A DNA stretch of 64,000 nucleotides from positions 1 through 64,000 of the forward strand of contig CAKZQF010000137.1 of the NCBI GenBank assembly GCA_937139475.1, in the 5' to 3' direction. Every line of letters begins with the position of its first letter. The first letter of the stretch is position 1. The notes beneath the pieces were generated by a model. That model had not been told where the DNA came from. It saw only the letters and a list, made by a program, of their open reading frames with translations, and ran no database searches. Shown in pieces: positions 56,577-64,000 of the stretch. The translations under genes were made by a program, and so were the position numbers. Origin of the DNA: an uncultured Gammaproteobacteria bacterium (GTDB lineage: Bacteria; Pseudomonadota; Gammaproteobacteria; Enterobacterales; Psychrobiaceae).

Positions 56577-58241
56577 ATGGCTCAATTTATTTATTCAATG
56601 AATCGCGTTGGTAAGGTTGTACCGCCAAAGCGTCATATACTAAAAGACATTTCATTAAGTTTCTTCCCTGGCGCCAAGATTGGCGTGTTGGGCTTAAACG
56701 GTTCAGGTAAATCAACCCTACTAAAAATCATGGCGGGTCTTGATAAAGACATTGAGGGTGAAGCACGTCCATTGGCTGATATCCGTATTGGTTACTTACC
56801 GCAGGAGCCTGTGCTCAACGAAGAACAAACTGTTCGAGAAGCCGTTGAAGAAGCTTTTTCAGAAGTAAAAAATGCATTAGCTCGCCTTGATGCTGTTTAT
56901 GCTGAATACGCTGAAGAAGGCGCTGACTTTGACGCTCTTGCCAAAGAACAAGGTGAATTAGAAGCACTTATTCAAGCCACCGATGGCCACAATCTGGACA
57001 ATGCGCTAGAGCGTGCTGCCGATGCCCTACGTTTGCCTGAATGGGAACAGAAAATCAAAGTACTATCAGGCGGTGAGCGCCGCCGTGTAGCGCTATGTCG
57101 CCTGTTACTTGAAAAGCCAGATATGCTATTGCTGGATGAGCCTACCAACCACTTGGATGCTGAATCCGTGGCATGGCTAGAGCGCTTCTTGCACGATTAC
57201 TCTGGTACTGTTGTGGCAATCACCCATGATAGATACTTCCTTGATAACGTTGCCGGCTGGATCTTGGAGCTAGACCGCGGTATGGGTATTCCTTGGGAAG
57301 GCAACTACTCAAGCTGGCTAGAGCAAAAAGATGAGCGTTTAGCGCAAGAGAAATCATCTGAAAAAGCACGCCAGAAATCTATCGCCAAAGAGCTTGAATG
57401 GGTGCGTTCAAATCCAAAAGCGCGTCAGGCAAAAAGCAAGTCACGTATGGCACGATTTGAAGAACTCAATACCAACGACTACCAAGCGCGTAACGAGACT
57501 AACGAGCTGTTTATCCCGCCGGGGCCTCGCCTAGGCGATAAAGTACTCGATGTCGAAAACCTAACCAAATCATTTGATGGTCGTGTACTGATTGACGATT
57601 TAAGCCTGAGCATTCCAAAAGGCGCTATCGTGGGTATCGTTGGTGCTAATGGTGCAGGTAAATCAACGCTATTTAAAATGATCACCGACGCTGAAAAGCC
57701 TGATTCGGGTAATATTGTGCTTGGTGAATCAGTGGTTGTGGCCAGTGTCGATCAGTTCCGTGATGATATGGATGAGAACAACACCGTGTTCCAGGAAATC
57801 ACCGAAGATCAAGACATCTTGACGGTAGGCAATATACAAATTCCATCACGTGCCTATGTCGGTCGTTTTAACTTTAAAGGCGGCGATCAACAAAAACGCA
57901 TTAAAGAATTATCAGGTGGTGAGCGCAACCGTGTACATTTAGCCAAGCTGCTTAAAGCGGGCGGCAACATGATTTTACTCGATGAGCCAACCAATGATCT
58001 TGATGTTGAAACCCTACGTGCACTTGAGGATGCCTTACTAGAGTTCCCAGGCTGTGCCATGGTTATTTCGCATGACCGTTGGTTCCTAGATCGTATCGCA
58101 ACGCATATTCTTGATTATCGCGACGAAGGTAAAATCAACTTCTTCGAAGGTGCTTACTCAGACTATGAAAAATGGTTAAAAGAAACGCTAGGCGAAGCGG
58201 CTGTAAACCCACACCGTATTAAATACAAACGTATCTCTTAA
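56577..58241 (+). CDS. ettA: Energy-dependent translational throttle protein EttA
   Basis: A 554-residue ABC-F protein with two ATPase domains: Walker A GLNGSGKST and GANGAGKST, signatures LSGGERRR and LSGGERNR, Walker B LLLLDEPTNHLD and MILLDEPTNDLD. The arm and linker regions (LPEWEQKIK, AKSKSRMARFEEL) match EttA. It binds the ribosomal E site and gates the first peptide bond according to ATP/ADP. AAGGA is the SD. Confidence 0.96.
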   Translation: MAQFIYSMNRVGKVVPPKRHILKDISLSFFPGAKIGVLGLNGSGKSTLLKIMAGLDKDIEGEARPLADIRIGYLPQEPVLNEEQTVREAVEEAFSEVKNALARLDAVYAEYAEEGADFDALAKEQGELEALIQATDGHNLDNALERAADALRLPEWEQKIKVLSGGERRRVALCRLLLEKPDMLLLDEPTNHLDAESVAWLERFLHDYSGTVVAITHDRYFLDNVAGWILELDRGMGIPWEGNYSSWLEQKDERLAQEKSSEKARQKSIAKELEWVRSNPKARQAKSKSRMARFEELNTNDYQARNETNELFIPPGPRLGDKVLDVENLTKSFDGRVLIDDLSLSIPKGAIVGIVGANGAGKSTLFKMITDAEKPDSGNIVLGESVVVASVDQFRDDMDENNTVFQEITEDQDILTVGNIQIPSRAYVGRFNFKGGDQQKRIKELSGGERNRVHLAKLLKAGGNMILLDEPTNDLDVETLRALEDALLEFPGCAMVISHDRWFLDRIATHILDYRDEGKINFFEGAYSDYEKWLKETLGEAAVNPHRIKYKRIS

Positions 58242-58410
58242 CGCTTGCTGATAGGTTGGCCGCCATCGCGGCTAACCTATTCTTTATTTTCTGCATTTTT
58301 CTTTACAACTCCCCCAGCAACTCTTGTCTTTTTTCACACCGCTTTCACTTGCAATAATTTCCTCAACTCGCTAAATTTATTATAAAACAATCAGTGGATG
58401 AGGGACAAAG

Positions 58411-58764
58411 ATGGAAAATAAACGACTTTTTCAACGTGTACTATTTAGCCATGATGCAAAGATTCAACTAAAAAATGTTACTCATACGGTGCAGGTCCTC
58501 GATTTATCCCTACATGGCTTTTTATGTACCAGGCCAAGTAATGCCAGCTTCAATGTGAATGATCAGTGCGTGCTTACCTTAAAACTTGATGATCAGCATA
58601 TTATAACCATGACAGCTTTTGTGGCCCATATAGCAACTAACTGCATCGGCATGACTTGCAAAGATATCGACATAGACAGTATTAGCGAGTTAAAACGTCT
58701 AATTCAACTTAATTTAGCTAACGACGAATTGCTTCATCGTGATATTGATGAACTGGCTCAATAA
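58411..58764 (+). CDS. Single-domain PilZ protein
   Basis: A 117-residue protein consisting of one PilZ domain. The cyclic-di-GMP binding residues are present: R5-x3-R9 in RLFQR and the D-x-S-x-x-G motif in DLSLHG. It may act as a cyclic-di-GMP receptor; the partner is unknown. SD GAGGGAC is close to the ATG. It stands alone between ettA and radA and is not adjacent to the pilin genes. Confidence 0.85.
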   Translation: MENKRLFQRVLFSHDAKIQLKNVTHTVQVLDLSLHGFLCTRPSNASFNVNDQCVLTLKLDDQHIITMTAFVAHIATNCIGMTCKDIDIDSISELKRLIQLNLANDELLHRDIDELAQ

Positions 58765-58937
58765 TACCAATGCAACATGAACGATGTGTTGGCCAATAGC
58801 GGTTATCAAGGCAGTAGTCTGGATAACCCCAGCAATATTTCATTGCCTCATTTCAAATATTTAAATTACAATAGCCTTACTTTAGGAATAAGGCACTGTT
58901 AGGTCCCTTCTCTTCACCCGAGTTAATCGAGTTATTA

Positions 58938-60308
58938 ATGGCTAAAAAAAATAAACTATCCTTTGTATGCTCCGACTGTGGTAGTAATCACCCGCGCTGG
59001 GCCGGGCAGTGCTCAAGCTGTCATGAATGGAATACCATTGTCGAATTTAAAGAATCAGCAGTGCTCACTCCTGTTGCATCAAATAAAGGCTATTCGGTTT
59101 CAGACGCAGGCCTTGAAAAGCTAAGTGCCGTTTCAGATGAAAAAATAGCGCGCTATAAAACTGGCAGCAAAGAGCTAGACCGCGTATTGGGTGATGGCTT
59201 GGTGCACGGCTCCATTGTGCTTATCTCTGGCGCGCCTGGTGCAGGTAAATCAACCTTGTTGATTGATGTACTCTCAAGACTTAGTGAATTAGGTCCGGCA
59301 CTTTATGTCTCTGGTGAAGAATCTAAGAAACAAATTAAAGACCGCGGCGATCGCCTAAAGCTCAATTTAAGTAATATCGATATTATGACCACAGGTGATG
59401 TCGAGCTGATCACGCAAACGGCACTGGACCACCAGCACAAGTTCGTTATTGTCGATTCAGTCCAAACCTGTTTCGTCAACAGTGTTGAGTCTGCCCCTGG
59501 CGGAGTATCACAGGTAAAAGAATCCGCTGCACTATTAAGCCGGTTCTCAAAGGTCAACGGCGTAACCACCATGCTGGCGGTTCATGAAACAAAAGATGGC
59601 TCGAATATCGCGGGGCCACAAACGTTATCCCACATCGGTGATGCCACATTAAAGCTTTCCCGCGAAGCCGACAGTAAGTACCGTACCCTACGCGCGCTAA
59701 AAAATCGTTTTGGCTCAGCAGAAGAGATTGGCACCTTGGCCATGATGCCGCAAGGCCTTAAAGATGTTAAAAATCCTTCAGCCATTTTCTTGGAACAAAG
59801 TATCGAAGCCTCTGGCAACATCGCTTATGCCTCAGCAGAAGCTGGCAGAACACTGCTTGTAAATATTCAGGCACTCGTTGATGGCGCGTCAGGTGAAAAG
59901 CCACAACGTGGGGTTGTTGGGGTTGACTATCGCCGTCTTTCAACCCTGCTGGCGGTTATTAGCAAGCGAATGGGTGTTTATATCAGCGATCAAGATATCT
60001 ACATCAATGTCGTTGGCGGGATTAAGCTATACGATGAAACAGGCGCAGATTTGCCGATGTTACTGTCGTTGCTCTCTTCTTATCGTAATAAAGTATTTAA
60101 AAATACCACCGTGGCTTTTGGTGAAGTCGGCTTATCGGGCGAAATTCGCGCGGTGCCAATGGGGCATGAACGAATCAAAGAAGCGATACGTAACGGCTTT
60201 GACACCCTTATCGTGCCAAAGAAGAATTACAGCCCTAAGCTTAACAAAGATGGTGTGAGAATAGTCCCTGTCGAAAATGTTAACGATTTGATGCAGTTTA
60301 TCGATTAA
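58938..60308 (+). CDS. radA: DNA repair protein RadA
   Basis: A 456-residue RecA-like protein for branch migration in recombination. It has an N-terminal zinc finger (C11, C14, C25, C28), Walker A SGAPGAGKST (about 93-102), the RadA-specific KNRFG motif, and a C-terminal Lon-protease-like domain (VGLSGEIRAV). Length is typical. It has its own upstream region of 173 nt after the PilZ gene. Confidence 0.96.
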   Translation: MAKKNKLSFVCSDCGSNHPRWAGQCSSCHEWNTIVEFKESAVLTPVASNKGYSVSDAGLEKLSAVSDEKIARYKTGSKELDRVLGDGLVHGSIVLISGAPGAGKSTLLIDVLSRLSELGPALYVSGEESKKQIKDRGDRLKLNLSNIDIMTTGDVELITQTALDHQHKFVIVDSVQTCFVNSVESAPGGVSQVKESAALLSRFSKVNGVTTMLAVHETKDGSNIAGPQTLSHIGDATLKLSREADSKYRTLRALKNRFGSAEEIGTLAMMPQGLKDVKNPSAIFLEQSIEASGNIAYASAEAGRTLLVNIQALVDGASGEKPQRGVVGVDYRRLSTLLAVISKRMGVYISDQDIYINVVGGIKLYDETGADLPMLLSLLSSYRNKVFKNTTVAFGEVGLSGEIRAVPMGHERIKEAIRNGFDTLIVPKKNYSPKLNKDGVRIVPVENVNDLMQFID

Positions 60309-60617
60309 TTACTGCTTTTCTTAAGATAGCACTTGAGCCAATCATCAGCTAAGGCTTAAGTGCTAAAAATTTATTTTTACCCCTCCGCTAAGTTGTAATT
60401 ATTTCCGCAAACCCTGCCACACAGGGAAAACGTTTACATCACGCACCCAAAGTCGCATTAATACCACTAATATTATTTGTATGATAAATATTGCAATAAT
60501 ATAAATTGGGTTATAGTATGAATCTCGTTCAGTTAACAGAACGGTCACAACTAATCAGAAAATTACAAAAATATGGGATGTTAGCTATGCCTAACACCTT
60601 TACTGGAGAGTTAGAAA
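60309..60617. other. Intergenic region upstream of the TonB-dependent receptor
   Basis: This 309-nt region has no ORF that I can support. It contains the 8-bp palindrome AAACGTTT at 60428-60435 (within GGGAAAACGTTTACAT), the core shape of LacI-family operators, and a possible weak promoter (TTGCAA ... TATAGT near 60494-60520, spacer only 15 nt). Both are suggestive only. Confidence 0.3.
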
Positions 60618-63338
60618 ATGCGTAATAAAAAGCCCAAGCTAAATTATCTATCGATGCTTGTCATGCTTAACCTTGGCGTTGCGACATCAGTAACGGCAGA
60701 AGAAGTAGTTAAGAAAAAAGCTGAAAAAGAAATAGAGAAAATCACCGTAACAGGTATTCAGGCAAGTCTTATTAAAGCAATGGATATTAAACAATCATCA
60801 GACGGTTTAGTGGATGCTATTGCGGCTGAAGATATCGGTAAGTTCCCCGATCAAAATGTTGCAGAGTCATTACAACGTATCTCTGGGGTTGCAATTGACC
60901 GTGATGGCGGTGAAGGCCAACTGATTAGTGTACGTGGTTTAGGGCCAGAATTTAATGCCGTATTAGTTAATGGACGCACCATGGCAACCGTCAGCGGTGG
61001 TCGTGCATTTAGTTTTGATACCTTGGCCTCAGAGCTAATTAATGGCGCAGAAGTGCACAAGTCGCAAACGGCAAAAGTTCAAGACGGTAGTATCGGTGCA
61101 ACGGTTAATGTCACAACCCATCGTCCGCTTGATATTGGCGAGTTCAAAGCAGTTGCTAGCATCAAAGACACTTTTGACAAAATGTCAGACACCCACAACC
61201 CGACCTTTTCCGGCTTAATAAGCAATACGTTTGACGATGGAAAATTCGGTGTTTTGGCGTCGCTTGCTTATAGCGATAAAGACAGCCGTAGCGATGTAGC
61301 GGAAACTGCGGGTTATCTCGTTGAAACGCTAGATTCACTAAGTAGTGGTGAGGTACTTGAAGATGTATTCATGCCGCGTAACTACGACCAAATCGTAAAA
61401 ACTGAAAATCGTAAACGAACTAGCGGCAGCTTAGTTTTACAATACCGTCCAAGTGATGAGCTCTCGATCACTGGTGACGTATTATACTCAAAATATGATG
61501 TCAGCTACCGTCAAGACATTCTAGCCCATTGGTTTGAACCGGGTAATATCGTTGATGCCACCCTTGATGAAAACCGCACCGTAGTAAAATTAGCGACAGG
61601 CAATGGTAGCTATACCGATTACCTAAACCGTATGTCTGTTCGTCCAACGACAACCACAGCCGCCGGTCTGAACGCCGAGTGGAAATTAAGTGAAGATGTT
61701 AACTTCATCGGTGATATTTCATACTCAAAGGCAAAATCTGAAGGTGGTAACGGTACTACCGATACCGTTGCTGGCTTCCGCAACGATTACACCTACGATA
61801 ACACCACTGGTGGTCCAGTGCCTGTGATTGGTTTTGAAGAGAACCTTAGTAAAGATGGTCTTGGAGCGAACTGGGGTAGTATTTTCGGCAACGACATTGA
61901 AGATGAAATATTCGAGGTTCGCGCTGACATTGAGTGGGTTGTCGACTCCGGTGCCCTGTCAAAAGTGCATACTGGTGTGTCATTATCTGATCGCACTTTA
62001 TCAACCTTGCCAACCTATACTTCTCGTGATGTTTACAGCAAGTTCTGGGGCTATGCAATCGACCTACCTTCAAGTTTATTCACTGACTTTAACGCTGATG
62101 GTTTCTTATCTGGCGTGCCAGGCAACCCGGTTGATGATTGGTTAATTTTTGATTCTTATGAATACATGGCTTATTTAGAAAGCGATGAAGGCTTAGCACA
62201 ACTAAGCGCAGAAGATGCTGCCGCAGCAAGAGCTGCGCTTGCCGCTAAAAATGGTCACAACGCAGAAGACAAACTAGCCAGCTCGTCAAAGATACAAGAG
62301 AAACTATCAGCCATTTACCTTGATGCTTATTTTGAAGGTGAGTTAGGCGAAATGCCATGGCAGGTTGTTGCCGGTATGCGTTATGTACAAACTGATACCA
62401 CTTCATCAGGCTACGGTAATGCACTCATTGATATCGAAGTACCAACAACAGGCGATATCTACTCTCCAATCGTCTCTGAAGATATTGTACCGATTAGCGT
62501 TGATGGCAGTTACAACAACTTCCTGCCAAGTCTAAACGCACGGATTGAAGTATTGGAAGATGTCATCGTTCGCGCTGCCTACTCAAAATCAATCACACGC
62601 CCAACACTAGGCGAGCTATCGGCTTCAATGTGGTATAGCGACGGTAAGCTTGATAGCCTAAAGGCTTCTGGCGGTAACCCACACCTTAAGCCATACGAGT
62701 CAACTAACTTTGACTTAAGCTTTGAGTGGTATTTTGATGAAGCAAGCTACGCGGCTATTTCTTATTACAGCAAAGATGTTGAAAACTTTATTGATGGTGG
62801 CATTTCAGAGGAAGTAATCTCTGTACCAAGCGGTGATTATGACTTCACCGTGAGCCGCCCTATGAACTTAAACTCAACTGAAATTGACGGTTTTGAATTG
62901 GCTGTGCAACACAGCTTCACTAACTTGCCTGCACCATTTGATGGTTTAGGTGTCAGTGCAAACATGACATTTGTTGATAGCGAGTCAAGTGCCGATACAG
63001 CTGAGAAGCCGTTGCCATTGCCAGGGCTTGGTGATTCGCAAAACTTAGTTGTATTTTACGAGAAAGATGCCGTTCAATTCCGTGTTGCTTATAACAACCG
63101 TGATGAATTTATGCAGGTCACTTCAAACTGGGCTGGCGGCGCGCCAATCTACGTTGAAGATTACTATCAAGTAGATGTCAGTGGTAGTTATGATATCGAT
63201 GAAACCTTTACAGTTTTCTTCGAAGGTATTAACGTAACTAACGAAATTACGCAAAAGCGTGGCCTATACTCTAACCACGCACTATACACTATCGAAACAG
63301 GTCCACGATACTCTATTGGTATTCGCGGTTCGTTCTAG
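60618..63338 (+). CDS. TonB-dependent outer membrane receptor
   Basis: A 906-residue outer-membrane beta-barrel transporter. Signal peptide (about 1-27), a TonB-box-like region (EKITVTGIQ), a plug domain (IGKFPDQNVAESLQRISGVAIDR, GLGPEFNAVLVNGR, KVQDGSIGATVNVTT) and a barrel ending in the terminal Phe (GIRGSF) expected for BAM substrates. The plug pattern is that of the large Alteromonadales/Caulobacter-type receptors used for glycans, peptides or other nutrients. Ligand unknown. GGAG is the SD; a terminator follows. Confidence 0.93.
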   Translation: MRNKKPKLNYLSMLVMLNLGVATSVTAEEVVKKKAEKEIEKITVTGIQASLIKAMDIKQSSDGLVDAIAAEDIGKFPDQNVAESLQRISGVAIDRDGGEGQLISVRGLGPEFNAVLVNGRTMATVSGGRAFSFDTLASELINGAEVHKSQTAKVQDGSIGATVNVTTHRPLDIGEFKAVASIKDTFDKMSDTHNPTFSGLISNTFDDGKFGVLASLAYSDKDSRSDVAETAGYLVETLDSLSSGEVLEDVFMPRNYDQIVKTENRKRTSGSLVLQYRPSDELSITGDVLYSKYDVSYRQDILAHWFEPGNIVDATLDENRTVVKLATGNGSYTDYLNRMSVRPTTTTAAGLNAEWKLSEDVNFIGDISYSKAKSEGGNGTTDTVAGFRNDYTYDNTTGGPVPVIGFEENLSKDGLGANWGSIFGNDIEDEIFEVRADIEWVVDSGALSKVHTGVSLSDRTLSTLPTYTSRDVYSKFWGYAIDLPSSLFTDFNADGFLSGVPGNPVDDWLIFDSYEYMAYLESDEGLAQLSAEDAAAARAALAAKNGHNAEDKLASSSKIQEKLSAIYLDAYFEGELGEMPWQVVAGMRYVQTDTTSSGYGNALIDIEVPTTGDIYSPIVSEDIVPISVDGSYNNFLPSLNARIEVLEDVIVRAAYSKSITRPTLGELSASMWYSDGKLDSLKASGGNPHLKPYESTNFDLSFEWYFDEASYAAISYYSKDVENFIDGGISEEVISVPSGDYDFTVSRPMNLNSTEIDGFELAVQHSFTNLPAPFDGLGVSANMTFVDSESSADTAEKPLPLPGLGDSQNLVVFYEKDAVQFRVAYNNRDEFMQVTSNWAGGAPIYVEDYYQVDVSGSYDIDETFTVFFEGINVTNEITQKRGLYSNHALYTIETGPRYSIGIRGSF

Positions 63339-63357
63339 CGGTATAAGCGAAACAATT

Positions 63358-63391
63358 GTGGCGCCACGCTCTTAAGTCGCGCCACTTTTTA
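63358..63391 (+). terminator. Rho-independent terminator of the TonB-dependent receptor gene
   Basis: GTGGCGC (63358-63364) pairs with GCGCCAC (63379-63385), loop of 14 nt, then TTTTT. It separates the receptor from the next gene, which starts 29 nt later. Confidence 0.8.
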
Positions 63392-63419
63392 CTTTACACA
63401 ACTTAGAAAATAAAATTTT

Positions 63420-64000
63420 ATGAGCAAAGCACATATTTGGCTACGAGCAGAAACTAAACCTGATGAAGAGCGCACAGCCCTTTCACCAGCCAATGCCACG
63501 GCATTAGTTGAAGCAGGTTTTAAAGTAACCGTTGAAAAATCAACTCAAAGTATTTTTGATATCGAACAATATCAGCAAACGGGCGTTGAAATAGCACCTG
63601 CTGGCAGCTGGATAGATGCACCTCGAGACGCGATTATTTTGGGGCTTAAAGAATTGCCTGAAGATGACTTTCCGTTAATTCATCAACACATATACTTTGC
63701 CCACGCTTACAAAGAGCAAGCCGGTTGGCAAGCATTGTTATCACGCTTCACTCGTGGTGGTGGTGAACTATTCGACTTAGAATATTTAGTCGATGAAAAC
63801 AAACGCCGCGTAGCCGCTTTCGGCTATTGGGCTGGTTTTGCCGGCGCTGCATTAGCAGTACAAGCTTGGGCAAACCAACAACAAGGCATCACGCCGCCTC
63901 TGGGTGAGTTGTCTTCATATAAAAACAAACAGCAATTGCAAAATGCACTACAGCAAGCACTTGACGCACTGCCAAATCAGCCTAAATTGATGGTAATTGG
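63420..64000 (+). CDS. Saccharopine dehydrogenase (NAD+, lysine-forming), partial
   Basis: The first 193 codons of a gene cut by the window end. The frame starts at ATG 63420 (MSKAHIWLRAETKPDEERTALSP), which is the N-terminal signature of lysine-forming saccharopine dehydrogenases and alanine-dehydrogenase-like relatives. The GLKELP segment and the catalytic-histidine region YFAHAYKEQ also fit, as does AAFGYWAGFAGAA. The enzyme interconverts saccharopine with lysine and 2-oxoglutarate. Its partner gene, if any, lies beyond the edge. Whether it makes or degrades lysine here cannot be seen. Confidence 0.85.
   Translation, partial: MSKAHIWLRAETKPDEERTALSPANATALVEAGFKVTVEKSTQSIFDIEQYQQTGVEIAPAGSWIDAPRDAIILGLKELPEDDFPLIHQHIYFAHAYKEQAGWQALLSRFTRGGGELFDLEYLVDENKRRVAAFGYWAGFAGAALAVQAWANQQQGITPPLGELSSYKNKQQLQNALQQALDALPNQPKLMVI

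Overview
The window looks like a marine gammaproteobacterium of the Alteromonadales, most likely Colwelliaceae (Colwellia/Thalassotalea-like). This rests on AT-leaning base composition, a large TonB-dependent receptor, a cold-active-type M1 aminopeptidase, the RibBX variant, and gammaproteobacterial gene orders. I see no phage, transposase, integron, CRISPR array or recognisable defence system. It is a chromosomal core region carrying one accessory block of type IV pilin genes.

Layout. 1-1.33 kb: the 5' part of a 16S rRNA gene on the minus strand, with boxA and two tandem promoters. 1.5-9.1 kb: NnrS, a DUF4124 protein, clpB-pgeF-rluD divergent from bamD, then glnB; the order rRNA-clpB-pgeF-rluD-bamD is the one seen next to rrnG in E. 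coli. 9.2-11 kb: secreted M1 aminopeptidase. 11-24.2 kb: a type IV pilin region with two sets. The first is an unusual set (pilE-like, two fimT paralogues, pilW, a pilX-like gene and a 675-residue pilV-like gene). The second is a canonical fimT-pilV-pilW-pilX-pilY1-pilE operon. The unusual set begins with a tandem duplication of a pilE/fimT/pilW module. In the first copy pilE and pilW are decayed, and I could identify both remnants by eye.

24.2-30.7 kb: ybaN and an S4 RNA-binding gene, then a tightly coupled five-gene operon (lysC, dapA, dapD, a PLP decarboxylase of the BtrK/PvsE type, an AstE-like zinc deacylase) behind a clear lysine riboswitch. An acyltransferase, a decarboxylase and a deacylase under lysine control suggest a non-standard lysine or lysine-derived route, and I regard this as the best candidate for new biochemistry in the window. 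30.9-32.5 kb: modF-like ABC ATPase and DUF2970. 32.5-42 kb: the aa3-type cytochrome c oxidase locus (ctaC-D-G-E, SURF1, a Sco-like protein, ctaB, SCO), plus Yip1 and ctaA. 42-50.7 kb: a YCF48-like protein, then the conserved glyA / nrdR-ribD-ribE-ribBX-ribH-nusB-thiL-pgpA series. 51-64 kb: rlhA, a small NTF2-like/cupin pair, an S9 peptidase, ettA, a PilZ protein, radA, a TonB-dependent receptor, and the start of a lysine-forming saccharopine dehydrogenase cut by the window edge.

How it fits together. Core translation, riboflavin and respiration genes lie in coupled operons; TAATG stop/start overlaps recur. The two pilin sets probably share one type IV pilus machine encoded elsewhere, with the second set providing the standard priming complex and PilY1 tip protein. 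Function calls rest on motifs and overall sequence resemblance read by eye; no database search was run.
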